Shown here piece after piece: positions 6,893 to 15,217 of a stretch of 33,702 bases of DNA; the stretch's first letter is position 1; each line of letters starts with the position of its first letter. The position numbers were made by a program, and so were the translations under genes. Below the pieces are notes generated by a model that was not told the origin of the DNA, searched no databases, and worked only from the letters and a program-made list of their open reading frames with translations. The stretch lies in assembly GCF_036567765.1 (NCBI RefSeq), contig NZ_DATCTU010000113.1, positions 1 to 33,702 on the forward strand, given 5' to 3'. The stretch is from Pseudobacteroides sp. GTDB lineage: Bacteria > Bacillota > Clostridia > Acetivibrionales > DSM-2933.

Positions 6893-6938
6893 ACAGAGAT
6901 AACGAACTGATATATAACTTTACAGTTGGCTATCTGTA
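6893..6938. repeat. intergenic hairpin element E2
   Basis: AACTG/CAGTT with flanking ACAGAGAT/ATCTGT. Its sequence AACGAACTG...TTTACAGTT...ATCTGTAAT parallels E1. It lies 19 bases before the aldo/keto reductase start on the minus strand. Confidence 0.5.
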
Positions 6939-6970
6939 ATAGACACAAAAAAAGACATTCTAAAACCACA

Positions 6971-7068
6971 GAAATGACTAAAATACAACTTCCGCTACAA
7001 ACTTCGCTTATATGTTGACTTAACTTTCAACATACATTCAAAATCGGAAGTAATATTTTAGTCATTTC
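6971..7068. repeat. 98-bp palindromic element
   Basis: The outer arms GAAATGACTAAAATA (6971-6985) and its exact complement (7054-7068) are 15 bp. ACTTCCG/CGGAAGT continues inward, and a central hairpin TATGTTGA/TCAACATA (7011-7018, 7027-7034) closes the structure. It sits between ireB and the aldo/keto reductase gene with no coding capacity. It could be a MITE-like remnant or a processed RNA structure. Confidence 0.7.
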
Positions 7069-7113
7069 CTAGCAATAAGCTAATATAGTAGACTGCTCTT
7101 AAAACCCAAAAAA

Positions 7114-7368
7114 TTATTTCTTTTCTTCCAGATAGAATCTTACAATCTCTTCTAAAAGCTCATCCCGTTCAAGTCGTCTTATTATGCTTCTCGCATTGTC
7201 ATGGCTGGTTATGTAAGTAGGATCACCCGAAAGTATGTATCCAACTATCTGGTTAATAGGGTTATACCCTTTTTCCTTTAAAGCTTTATATACCAATGTC
7301 AATATCTCATGTGCAGAATTCAGTTTTTCTTTGTCAACTTTGAACATCATAGTTTCGTTATTAACCAT
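7114..7368 (-). CDS. ireB: IreB family regulatory phosphoprotein (UPF0297/YrzL)
   Basis: The product has 84 residues, the normal family length. ETMMFKVD, a threonine-containing N-terminus, then EILTLVYKALKEKGYNPINQIVGYILSGDPTYITSH and ARSIIRRLERDELLEEIVRFYLEE are strongly conserved family blocks. In Enterococcus, IreB is a substrate of the PASTA Ser/Thr kinase IreK and affects cell-wall stress and cephalosporin resistance. GGGGGAGTGG lies before the ATG at 7368. Its usual partners ruvX and the DUF1292 gene follow downstream on the same strand. Confidence 0.92.
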   Translation of the reverse strand: MVNNETMMFKVDKEKLNSAHEILTLVYKALKEKGYNPINQIVGYILSGDPTYITSHDNARSIIRRLERDELLEEIVRFYLEEKK

Positions 7369-7691
7369 TTATAACCACTCCCCCAACTACTTAGTGTTGT
7401 ATGATTATTTAGTGCTGAATCAAATCAATTAAACCCTTACATTGGTAGGTACCAAATGCGAGATTTATAGCATATATTATTAAGATCTCTTCCATAAAAA
7501 ATAGGCATTTATTACTATAACAATCATAGAACTTTTAGACTATTAAAATATAGTATGCAAATACTATTAATATAATAGTAATACAATAGGATAAATTATG
7601 CAACAATGGTGAACCTTAATTAAACAACATTATCTAACCCAAATTATTCTTATCACAATCATAATTCACTTATCGGTGATAATCATTTGCC
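7369..7691. other. A/T-rich intergenic region between mtaB and ireB
   Basis: I see no gene here. It contains a palindrome TTGGTA-GG-TACCAA at 7442-7455 and an A/T palindrome ACTATTA-ATA-TAATAGT near 7562-7580, either of which could be an operator. No convincing terminator follows mtaB. Confidence 0.5.
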
Positions 7692-8990
7692 TTATAAAAT
7701 ATCCCCAAAAATATAATCATTCGTAGCTTTTATTAGCTTTACATTACATATTTGACCTTTTATATCATTTCTTCCATTAGATATAACACGAGAGAAATTC
7801 ATTGTCAAGCCCTCCATGTTCCCCTCCTCCAAACCTGACTCCTGCTCAAACAAAACCGGCACTACTCTTCCTTCCATCCTCTTATTGAACTCCAGTAAAT
7901 TTTTATTAGAAAGCTTTAGGAGGATAGTACTTCTTTCCTCTTTTTTCTCTGCATTCACCTGATTTTTAAAGGATGCCGCCGCAGTGCCCTTCCTAGGTGA
8001 ATATTTAAACACATGCATCTTAGCAAGGGATAGTTCCTCCAAAAACACCAGTGTTTCATTAAACTCAGCATCCGTCTCCCCCGGAAACCCTACCATTATA
8101 TCTGTAGTTATGGATACATCCGGTATATTATCCCTTAAAAGTTTAACTACGTTTTTATATTCCTCTGTGGCATATTTTCTGTTCATTCTTTTTAAGGTCT
8201 CATCACAGCCGCTCTGAAGGGATATATGATAATGTGGGCAAAGCTTATTAAGTCCCTTAACCGCTTCCACAAACTCCATGTTTATCATAGTGGGCTCTAT
8301 GGACCCAAGCCTTATCCTTTCAATTCCGTCAAAATCATGAATATCCCTTATAATCTCAAGAAGGGATGATCCGATATCCCTACCATATGATGCCAAGTGA
8401 ATACCGGTAAGAACTATCTCTTTAAATCCGTTTTGTGCGAGACCTTTTACCTCATTAACAACATCTTCCCTCTCCCTGCTTCTTATAGGTCCTCTTGCAT
8501 AGGGTATAATGCAGTATGAACAATAATTGTTGCAGCCGTCCTGAATCTTTAGTATTGCCCGAGTCCGATCTTTATATGAGGTTAAATCAAGTTTTTCAAA
8601 ATTTTTAAAATCTTTTATATCACCTACATAATTAACTCTGCCGCTTCCTGATTTTATGTCCTCCAAAAACTCTATTATTTTCCCCTTATCCTTTGTTCCC
8701 ACTACCATATTAACCCCTGGGATATTCTCTACCTCTTCAGGGGAGGTTTGGGCGTAGCAGCCTACAACAATAACAAAAGAATCAGGGTTGCACTTTTTTG
8801 CTTTCCTAATGACATTTCGTGACTTTCTGTCACTCATACCCGTTACAGTGCAAGTGTTTATAACATAAACCTCCGCTGGAGCATCAAAATCAACAACCTG
8901 GTAGCCGGCATTCTCAAAAATTTCCGACATGGCTCCGGTCTCATACTGGTTTACTTTACATCCCAATGTAAAAAAAGCAACTCGTCTCAT
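7692..8990 (-). CDS. mtaB: tRNA t6A37 methylthiotransferase MtaB
   Basis: The product has 432 residues. It is a radical-SAM methylthiotransferase that converts t6A37 to ms2t6A37 in tRNAs reading ANN codons. The N-terminal MTTase domain supplies three cluster cysteines, in TLGCKVNQYE, INTCTVTG and VVGCYAQ. The radical-SAM motif CNNYCSYC follows at about residue 155. SLQSGCDETLKRMNRKY and TDIMVGFPGET are typical of the family. A C-terminal TRAM-like region ends the protein. GAGGATAATTTA precedes the ATG. It could be confused with MiaB or RimO, but the YqeV-type start RRVAFFTLGCKVNQYE favours MtaB. Confidence 0.93.
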   Translation of the reverse strand: MRRVAFFTLGCKVNQYETGAMSEIFENAGYQVVDFDAPAEVYVINTCTVTGMSDRKSRNVIRKAKKCNPDSFVIVVGCYAQTSPEEVENIPGVNMVVGTKDKGKIIEFLEDIKSGSGRVNYVGDIKDFKNFEKLDLTSYKDRTRAILKIQDGCNNYCSYCIIPYARGPIRSREREDVVNEVKGLAQNGFKEIVLTGIHLASYGRDIGSSLLEIIRDIHDFDGIERIRLGSIEPTMINMEFVEAVKGLNKLCPHYHISLQSGCDETLKRMNRKYATEEYKNVVKLLRDNIPDVSITTDIMVGFPGETDAEFNETLVFLEELSLAKMHVFKYSPRKGTAAASFKNQVNAEKKEERSTILLKLSNKNLLEFNKRMEGRVVPVLFEQESGLEEGNMEGLTMNFSRVISNGRNDIKGQICNVKLIKATNDYIFGDIL

Positions 8991-9129
8991 TAAATTATCC
9001 TCAATAACGTTTTATATATTTTTAATCAAAAGTTTGTTAGTTATGCACAATTGGCGTTAAAACCCTTATATCAATTGGATTTCAACTATTTTATTATAAA
9101 ACATTAGGATTGATTTAACAATATCATCA

Positions 9130-9158
9130 TTGACTTGACACCAAAAACAGGATAATAT
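9130..9158 (+). promoter_or_regulatory. putative promoter of the HPr-like gene
   Basis: TTGACT and TAATAT are separated by 17 bases, about 70 bases before the start codon. An overlapping TTGACA at 9135 gives too short a spacer. Confidence 0.5.
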
Positions 9159-9230
9159 TAATTTGAGATTGTTATTATAATTACTTGTTATATAGTAATA
9201 CCAGCATTTAGAGAAAAGGGGGTTTGTAAT

Positions 9231-9458
9231 ATGAAATCATTTAACATTATTTTAAAGTCCATAAACGATGTAAAAGACTTTGTTAATATGGTAAACAAAT
9301 ATGATTTTGATGTTGATTTGACATCAGGTCGTTATGTTGTAGATGCAAAGTCAATTATGGGAATATTCAGCTTGGATCTTGCAAAACCAATCAAAGTTGA
9401 TGTACACTCAGATGATTGTGAAAAATTCTGTGATGAAATTAAAAACTTTATACAATAA
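9231..9458 (+). CDS. HPr-like protein lacking the active-site histidine
   Basis: The product has 75 residues. The second half matches HPr/Crh: DVDL, then AKSIMGIFSLDLAKPIKVDVH, which holds the regulatory serine (S41, equivalent to Ser46 of HPr). The segment that should read GIHARPA around residue 15 is instead KSINDVKDFVN, so there is no phosphorylatable His15. It therefore cannot carry phosphate for a PTS, and a regulatory or Crh-like role is the natural inference. GAAAAGGGGGTTTGTAAT precedes the ATG. It stands alone with its own promoter-like sequence and a strong terminator. It is diverged from mtaB. Confidence 0.8.
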   Translation: MKSFNIILKSINDVKDFVNMVNKYDFDVDLTSGRYVVDAKSIMGIFSLDLAKPIKVDVHSDDCEKFCDEIKNFIQ

Positions 9459-9515
9459 TATATCTAAAAATTCACTGATTTTTACATTCTTTACAACAGT
9501 ACAAATTTAATTTTA

Positions 9516-9548
9516 AATACGGATACTTTTTAAGTATCCGTATTTTAT
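9516..9548 (+). terminator. intrinsic terminator of the HPr-like gene
   Basis: A 13-bp perfect stem, AATACGGATACTT (9516-9528) and AAGTATCCGTATT (9532-9544), has a TTT loop and a T-rich tail. Confidence 0.88.
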
Positions 9549-9580
9549 TTCGCTTATATATTTACCTAGTTTTATGTCCG

Positions 9581-10027
9581 TTATTCCAGATCTTTCTCGC
9601 TTATTACTTCCAGTCCGTTTCTTATGAGAAGCTCTGCCGTAACACCATTTCCTTCAACCAACCGTCCGGAAAATGTTCCATCGTAGATGCATCCTACACC
9701 GCATGAAGGGCTTTTAGATCTTAGAACAGCTTTTTTAGCATCCAACATTTTTGCGATTTTCAATACCTCTTGTGCACCCTTAATAAAAGCATCTGTAACA
9801 TCATCACCGTCTTCCCTTGTTACCCGGCAACGTAAGTCTAAGACGTCAGCTCCTGTACCCCTGAGGATTTCAGTCTTGGGCCTTGGAGTAGTAAAGCCTC
9901 CTAATTGCTCGGGACATATGGGTACAGCTCCTTCCTTATTAATCAGATGAATAACCTCTTTATTCCAATTACTGCCGCCGTTATATTTACAATTGACACC
10001 CAAAAGGCATGCACTAACTAATATCAT
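9581..10027 (-). CDS. DUF523 / TudS-type thiouracil desulfurase family protein
   Basis: The product has 148 residues. It starts ILVSACLLGVNCKYNGG, continues with ICPEQLGGFTTPRPKTE and has SKSPSCGVG near residue 110; these cysteine-containing blocks are the DUF523 signature. Some members (TudS) use a [4Fe-4S] cluster to desulfurise thiouracil, but not every homologue is characterised, so the substrate here is not fixed. The start lies five bases after the rnr stop, with GAAAGG inside the end of rnr as ribosome-binding site, so the two are probably co-transcribed. Confidence 0.82.
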   Translation of the reverse strand: MILVSACLLGVNCKYNGGSNWNKEVIHLINKEGAVPICPEQLGGFTTPRPKTEILRGTGADVLDLRCRVTREDGDDVTDAFIKGAQEVLKIAKMLDAKKAVLRSKSPSCGVGCIYDGTFSGRLVEGNGVTAELLIRNGLEVISEKDLE

Positions 10028-10032
10028 AAATT

Positions 10033-12414
10033 TCAGCCTTTCTTTTTCTTCTTTTTACCTTTGATGCTAGCTTTAACCTTACGATCAATGCCGCCCCACT
10101 TTCTCGGTCTTTTTGCCTTGATAACCTCTTTGGCAAGTTTATCTGCACCTTCATAATTTTCGCCGTTTTTTTTGCTGATATCCTGGTCAGTTTCACTGTC
10201 TTGCGTATATTTGCCTCTGGCCTTTTTAGGCTTTCTTTTATATGATAGGCCAGCCGAAGATTCCCCGTTGCCATCTTCGTCCTTACCATCAAAAAGAACA
10301 AAATCTATCTGTCTTTTGGCAATATCAGCCTTGGCCAATTGAACACTTACAGAATCCCCGATACTATAAATTTTTCTGGTTCTCTCACCAATTAACATAT
10401 ACCGCTCATCATCAAAAATGTAATAGTCATCCTCCATGTTGTCCATTCTTACAAGTCCTTCAATAGTGTTATCAAGTTCAACAAACATACCAAAGGAGGT
10501 AACGCTTGAAATTATTCCGTCAAAGACTTCTCCTTCATGCTTTTTCATATATTCAACCTTCTTAAGATCATCGGTCTCCCTCTCAGCTTCCTCTGCTGCT
10601 CTCTCCCTGGTTGAGCAATGATTCGCAATCTCAGGCAGTATTTCATTAAACCGGTCTTCCCTGCTCTCACTTATATTGCCTTTTATATATTCTTTCATTA
10701 TCCTGTGAATTATAAGGTCAGGATACCTTCTGATAGGGGAAGTGAAATGGCAATAGAATTTTGCAGCAAGCCCGAAATGGCCGTTACTTTCATGGCTGTA
10801 CCGTGCTTTCTGGAGGGACCTTAACATAACAGTGCTAATAATCCTCTCCTCTTTTTTACCCTTTACCTTGCTTAAAAGATCCTGATATGCTTTTGGGTGA
10901 GGATCTCCCGAACCTTTCAAGCGATAACCAAGCTTATCTAAAAAGTCGGTAAAGTGCTGCACTTTGTCCGTATCGGGATCTTCATGTATTCTATATACAA
11001 AAGGGGCATTTGCCCAGTAAAAATGCTCGGCAACCGTCTCGTTACAAATAAGCATAAACTCTTCTATGATTTGATTTGCAACCGTGTATTCATATTTCTT
11101 GATTTCAACAGGCTCTCCCTTATCATTTAGAATTATTTTTGCCTCATCAAAATCAAAGTCTATGGCTCCTCTGGAAAAACGCTTCTTTCTAAGTATTAAT
11201 GCCAATTCCTTCATAAGGTTAAAGTCATCCAACAAATAATCATATCTTTGTAATAGATCTTCATCCTTCTCTTCCAGAATTTTGTAGACATTTGTATAAG
11301 TCATTCTTTCATCTATATTAATAACACTCTCAAAAATTTCGTGGTTTATGATTCTGCCCAATTTGTCAATATCCATCATTACAGTAAATGCAAGCCTGTC
11401 AACCTGAGGATTTAAACTGCATATTCCATTTGACAGCTTTTTAGGCAGCATGGGTATTACCCTGTCTACAAGATAAACGCTGGTTCCCCTCTTTAAAGCA
11501 TCCTTATCTAATGGTGAGTTCTCAGTAACATAATAACTTACATCGGCTATATGTACTCCAAGCCTGTAATTGCCATCCGGAAGCCTTTGCACGGAAACAG
11601 CATCATCCAAATCCTTTGCATCTTCCCCGTCAATAGTTACCATCCTCATTCCCTTTAGGTCCCTACGCCCATTCATTGCCTCTTCAGGAACCGTCTCGCT
11701 TATTCCTTCCGCTTGTCTTAAAGCCGCTTCGCTGAATTCCTGCACAAGGTTATGTGATTTTATAATAGAAATGATATCTGTACCGGGTTCATCCTTATCT
11801 CCGATAATTTCAATTATCCTACCCTCAGCATTTCTTCTCTGCTCAGGCCATTTTATAAGCTCTACTACAACCTTGTGACCTGTCTGAGCACCATTAACCT
11901 CGTCCTTTGGAATAAATATATCGGCACCAAGCCTTTTATCATCTGGTATAACAAAGCCGAAATACTTGCTGCTCTCAAATGTACCCACAACATTGGTGTT
12001 AGCCCTCTTTAATACCTTCAGTATCTCACCCTCCGACCTTTTACCGGGAGCTGTACCCTTATTTACTCTTGCAATTACTCTATCGTTATGCATAGCTCCA
12101 TGCAATGAGTGGGCAGGGATAAATACATCATCGGTATCTTCCTCATCAGGTATCACAAAACCAAACCCTTTCTCACTTCCCTGCAAACGCCCTGATACAA
12201 GGCTCATTCTTTCAGGTATACCGTATCTATCCCTGCGAGTCTTATATATCTTACCTTCCTGTTCCAACTCGGTCAAAACATTCTCAAAGTCAGCAATATC
12301 ATCCTTGGGAACGTCCAATACCGCCACAAGTTCTTTAAAAAGAAGAGGTTTATAAGCATCTTCCTTCATAAAGGAAACTATTCTCTTTTTCCTGTCCTGT
12401 CTCATATCACTCAT
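10033..12414 (-). CDS. rnr: ribonuclease R
   Basis: The product has 793 residues from the ATG at 12414; a TTG directly before it is a weaker choice because AGG sits six bases before the ATG. It is a processive 3'-5' exoribonuclease. It has an N-terminal winged-helix region (1-70) and two cold-shock domains (about 75-195, marked by GFGFVIPDEEDTDDVFIP and FGFVIPDD). The RNB catalytic domain (about 250-580) contains the acidic DGEDAKDLDDAVSV and the HFTSPIRRYPDLIIHR block. A C-terminal S1 domain follows (about 635-715, GIISSVTSFGMFVEL). A Lys-rich tail of about 80 residues ends KGKKKKKKG. The gene follows secG, as often in clostridia; smpB, its frequent neighbour, is replaced by the TudS-type gene. 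Confidence 0.96.
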   Translation of the reverse strand: MSDMRQDRKKRIVSFMKEDAYKPLLFKELVAVLDVPKDDIADFENVLTELEQEGKIYKTRRDRYGIPERMSLVSGRLQGSEKGFGFVIPDEEDTDDVFIPAHSLHGAMHNDRVIARVNKGTAPGKRSEGEILKVLKRANTNVVGTFESSKYFGFVIPDDKRLGADIFIPKDEVNGAQTGHKVVVELIKWPEQRRNAEGRIIEIIGDKDEPGTDIISIIKSHNLVQEFSEAALRQAEGISETVPEEAMNGRRDLKGMRMVTIDGEDAKDLDDAVSVQRLPDGNYRLGVHIADVSYYVTENSPLDKDALKRGTSVYLVDRVIPMLPKKLSNGICSLNPQVDRLAFTVMMDIDKLGRIINHEIFESVINIDERMTYTNVYKILEEKDEDLLQRYDYLLDDFNLMKELALILRKKRFSRGAIDFDFDEAKIILNDKGEPVEIKKYEYTVANQIIEEFMLICNETVAEHFYWANAPFVYRIHEDPDTDKVQHFTDFLDKLGYRLKGSGDPHPKAYQDLLSKVKGKKEERIISTVMLRSLQKARYSHESNGHFGLAAKFYCHFTSPIRRYPDLIIHRIMKEYIKGNISESREDRFNEILPEIANHCSTRERAAEEAERETDDLKKVEYMKKHEGEVFDGIISSVTSFGMFVELDNTIEGLVRMDNMEDDYYIFDDERYMLIGERTRKIYSIGDSVSVQLAKADIAKRQIDFVLFDGKDEDGNGESSAGLSYKRKPKKARGKYTQDSETDQDISKKNGENYEGADKLAKEVIKAKRPRKWGGIDRKVKASIKGKKKKKKG

Positions 12415-12493
12415 CAATAACCTAGCCCTTCCGAATATTTTTTATTTTTTATTGTTCCCCTGGCTTTTATCAATATACTTTGAAAATGGAAAA

Positions 12494-12505
12494 TTTCCTA
12501 GACAT
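12494..12505. repeat. terminator-associated 12-mer, copy 1
   Basis: TTTCCTAGACAT lies directly beyond the T-tract of the secG terminator when read on the minus strand. The same 12-mer, with G or A at position 8, recurs at 15100, 16799 and 25479. Confidence 0.7.
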
Positions 12506-12507
12506 AA

Positions 12508-12537
12508 TAAAAACAACTACCAATAATGATAGTTGTC
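12508..12537 (-). terminator. intrinsic terminator after secG
   Basis: On the minus strand ACAACTA pairs with TAGTTGT (12530-12536 with 12513-12519), followed by a T-rich tract. It separates secG from rnr. Confidence 0.75.
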
Positions 12538-12563
12538 TTGTATAACCAGTGTAAACTCTGCAA

Positions 12564-12809
12564 TTATCTGTTTATAAGTAACTCCAAAGCTATTGAGGTA
12601 ACTAGAAACAATACCGCAGCAACAGTTGTATACTTACTTAACAAGGCATCTATTGTTCTGCCTTTGTTTTTACCGAAAAAGGTTTCGGCTCCACCTGCTA
12701 TAGAACCGGATAAACCCGCTTGCTTACCTGATTGTAACAAAACTACCGCTATTAGCGAAACGGCGAACAATATATGAAATATATTCACAATAATATTTAC
12801 TGCACTCAT
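12564..12809 (-). CDS. secG: preprotein translocase subunit SecG
   Basis: The product has 81 residues from the ATG at 12809, after GGAGGTGTTTTGTA; a longer reading from 12872 has no such site. Two membrane helices (about 4-24 and 57-77) flank the conserved loop LLQSGKQAGLSGSIAGGAETFFGKNKGR. It is a SecYEG accessory subunit. Its position between eno and rnr is typical for clostridia. Confidence 0.93.
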   Translation of the reverse strand: MSAVNIIVNIFHILFAVSLIAVVLLQSGKQAGLSGSIAGGAETFFGKNKGRTIDALLSKYTTVAAVLFLVTSIALELLINR

Positions 12810-12913
12810 TACAAAACACCTCCATGGCAAATTGACAACTATCATTGTAGCATAAATAAAAACAAAAAACAAGCATTATATGGATTGTTTTTGATATAAT
12901 TTAATTAAAATGA

Positions 12914-12957
12914 GGTGCTGCAAATTACTCAATAGTAGATTTGCAACACCATCTTTT
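12914..12957. terminator. terminator after eno
   Basis: GGTGCTGCAAAT (12914-12925) pairs with ATTTGCAACACC (12939-12950) with one mismatch. Read on the minus strand, TCATTTTAATT follows. The plus strand has a stronger tract, CTTTTTTAAT. Confidence 0.75.
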
Positions 12958-12968
12958 TTAATGTGCTA

Positions 12969-14288
12969 TTATTTATTCTTAAGATTGAACCATGCATCAA
13001 GGCCTGGGTACTGGCTTACACCAGCAAGTTCTTCTTCGATCCTTAATAACTGGTTGTATTTTGCAACACGGTCAGTTCTTGAAGGAGCTCCGGTCTTAAT
13101 CTGACCAGCGTTTGTAGCAACAGCTATATCAGAAATTGTAGCATCTTCAGTTTCACCTGATCTATGTGATACAACTGCAGTATAACCTGCTCTGTTTGCC
13201 ATTTGGATAGCATCAAGAGTCTCAGTGAGTGTACCGATCTGGTTAACTTTGATAAGTATGGAATTTCCTACTCCAAGGTCGATTCCTCTCTTTAATCTTT
13301 CAGTATTTGTAACAAAAAGATCGTCCCCTACCAACTGAATCTTAGAACCGATTGCTTCAGTAAGCATCTTCCAACCTTCCCAATCTTCCTCTGAAACGCC
13401 GTCTTCCAATGATATGATCGGGTATTTATTTGCCAAATCACACCAGAAAGCGACCATTTCTTCCTTAGTCTTCATTATGTCAGCTTTCCAGAAATAGTAA
13501 CTTCCTTCCTGACCCTTTTTCTTAGCTTCTTCATACATTTCAGTAGCAGCTGCATCTATAGCAATTCTGAAGTCAGCTCCAGGCTTGTATCCTGCTTTTT
13601 CAACAGCTTCCAATATAACTTGAATTGCCTCTTCGTCAGTCTTAAGGTTAGGTGCGAATCCGCCTTCATCACCTACTGCAGTGCTGTAACCTTTGCCGCT
13701 TAATACCTTTTTCAAGTTGTGGAATACTTCCGCACACATTTGAAGAGCATGCTTGAAGCTTGTAGCACCAACAGGCATTATCATAAATTCCTGAATGTTA
13801 ACACTGTTGTCAGCATGTTTTCCACCGTTGATGATGTTCATCATCGGAACTGGAAGAACCTTTGCATTTACACCGCCTATATACTGGTAAAGGCTTAATC
13901 CAAGAGCTTCAGCAGCAGCTTTTGCAGCAGCCATAGATACTCCTAAAATAGCATTTGCTCCTAATTTTTCTTTGTTAGGAGTTCCGTCCAAAGCAATCAT
14001 GGCATTATCTATTGCTACCTGGTCAAACACGTTCATACCTTCAATTTCAGGTGCTATTATGTTGTTAACGTTATCAACTGCCTTCTGAACGCCTTTTCCC
14101 AAGTATCTGCTTTTATCACCATCTCTTAATTCTATAGCTTCGAAAGCACCTGTTGAAGCACCTGAAGGAACTGCTGCTCTTCCTAAAAATCCGCCTTCTG
14201 CTATTACTTCAACCTCTACTGTAGGATTACCTCTTGAGTCAAGTATTTCTCTAGCGTAAACACTTTCAATTTCTAAATACTGTTTCAT
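12969..14288 (-). CDS. eno: enolase
   Basis: The product has 439 residues, close to the usual family length. It interconverts 2-phosphoglycerate and phosphoenolpyruvate. SGASTGAFEAIELRDGD near the N-terminus, the Mg-binding SLEDG, GDDLFVTN, and SHRSGETEDATISDIAVA at the C-terminal end are all intact. GGAAGGAGATTAAGTA precedes the ATG. It is in the glycolytic neighbourhood but separated from gpmI by the plus-strand peroxiredoxin gene, so it has its own promoter. Codon use looks optimised, fitting high expression. Confidence 0.98.
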   Translation of the reverse strand: MKQYLEIESVYAREILDSRGNPTVEVEVIAEGGFLGRAAVPSGASTGAFEAIELRDGDKSRYLGKGVQKAVDNVNNIIAPEIEGMNVFDQVAIDNAMIALDGTPNKEKLGANAILGVSMAAAKAAAEALGLSLYQYIGGVNAKVLPVPMMNIINGGKHADNSVNIQEFMIMPVGATSFKHALQMCAEVFHNLKKVLSGKGYSTAVGDEGGFAPNLKTDEEAIQVILEAVEKAGYKPGADFRIAIDAAATEMYEEAKKKGQEGSYYFWKADIMKTKEEMVAFWCDLANKYPIISLEDGVSEEDWEGWKMLTEAIGSKIQLVGDDLFVTNTERLKRGIDLGVGNSILIKVNQIGTLTETLDAIQMANRAGYTAVVSHRSGETEDATISDIAVATNAGQIKTGAPSRTDRVAKYNQLLRIEEELAGVSQYPGLDAWFNLKNK

Positions 14289-14341
14289 TACTTAATCTCC
14301 TTCCATTCTTAAAATATAACATTAATAGAATAACTTAAGTC

Positions 14342-14371
14342 TTGACAATTGTAAATAATATTTTGTAAAAT
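14342..14371 (+). promoter_or_regulatory. possible promoter for the peroxiredoxin gene
   Basis: TTGACA at 14342 is followed after 17 bases by GTAAAA, a weak -10. A second candidate, TATAAA at 14502, is not well spaced from a -35. The 14445-14490 stretch repeats ACATG-like words that might be an operator. Low certainty. Confidence 0.3.
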
Positions 14372-14559
14372 GCTTGTTAATTTTTTAACCGTTTTTATTA
14401 TTAATTACATTTTTTTATTTTATGTATTAATGCATGAATGAAAAGTTGTTTAACATGTACACAAAAATGTAACATTGATGTTTTACATGAAAATAAAATG
14501 GTATAAATACATCATGAAAAATTAAAAATACTTATATAACTTAAAGGAGGTTTACAAGG

Positions 14560-15096
14560 ATGAATCGTATTGTTGGAGTACAAGCACCTGATTTTAATAT
14601 GGAGTGTGTGGATGGAAAAGGCGAAGATTTTTTAAATGTATCACTAGGTGACTATAAAGGAAAATGGTTGGTACTTTTCTTCTACCCATTGGATTTTACT
14701 TTTGTATGCCCCACTGAAATCACTGCTATGAGCAGAAGAATAGAAGAATTTAAAAAGGCTGGAGCTGAAGTTCTTGCAGTAAGCATAGACAGTAAATTTT
14801 CACATAAGGCATGGATCCACACCCCTGTTGAAAATGGCGGTCTTGGAAAAATTAATTTCCCAATTGCATCCGATATTACCAAAGAAGTATCTCAAAAATA
14901 TGGTGTCCTCATTGAACAAGCAGGAATTGCATTAAGAGGCTTGTTTATCATTGATCCTGACGGTGTCGTAAAATATTCTGTTGTTCATGATCTAAATATT
15001 GGAAGAAGCGTAGATGAAACGCTGAGAGTATTACAAGCACTGCAATCAGGTGGCTTATGCCCTATCGACTGGCACCCGGGCGATAAACTTCTTTAG
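14560..15096 (+). CDS. 2-Cys peroxiredoxin (AhpC/TSA family)
   Basis: The product has 178 residues. It is a thiol peroxidase reducing hydrogen peroxide and organic peroxides. The peroxidatic cysteine is C50 in DFTFVCPTE, and the resolving cysteine is C167 in GGLCPIDWHPG near the C-terminus. The YPLDFTFVCP and SIDSKFSHKAW blocks are typical of the AhpC/Prx1 group. AAAGGAGGTTTACAAGG precedes the ATG. It is a single gene on the opposite strand from its glycolytic neighbours. Neither ahpF nor a thioredoxin reductase is beside it, so its reductant is not apparent. Confidence 0.93.
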   Translation: MNRIVGVQAPDFNMECVDGKGEDFLNVSLGDYKGKWLVLFFYPLDFTFVCPTEITAMSRRIEEFKKAGAEVLAVSIDSKFSHKAWIHTPVENGGLGKINFPIASDITKEVSQKYGVLIEQAGIALRGLFIIDPDGVVKYSVVHDLNIGRSVDETLRVLQALQSGGLCPIDWHPGDKLL

Positions 15097-15099
15097 GTA

Positions 15100-15111
15100 T
15101 TTCCTAAACAT
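15100..15111. repeat. terminator-associated 12-mer, copy 2
   Basis: TTTCCTAAACAT, just beyond the T-tract of the gpmI terminator on the minus strand. Confidence 0.7.
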
Positions 15112-15170
15112 AAAAATCCCCCCTAAAGTTTATCCTATTTCTTCATATTATATAGGAAATTTTAGGGAGG
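15112..15170. terminator. bidirectional terminator of gpmI and the peroxiredoxin gene
   Basis: CCCCTAAA...ATCCTAT pairs with ATAGGA...TTTTAGGG across about 55 bases, with a small internal loop. On the minus strand it is followed by ATTTTTATG. Confidence 0.75.
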
Positions 15171-15217
15171 ATTATTATTTATACTTATGAAAATCATTTA
15201 TATAACTATAGAATGAC

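Noticed and set aside
10014..10301. ORF of 95 codons overlapping the end of rnr in another frame
   Set aside because: It is a Lys-rich shadow of the rnr tail without its own start signals.
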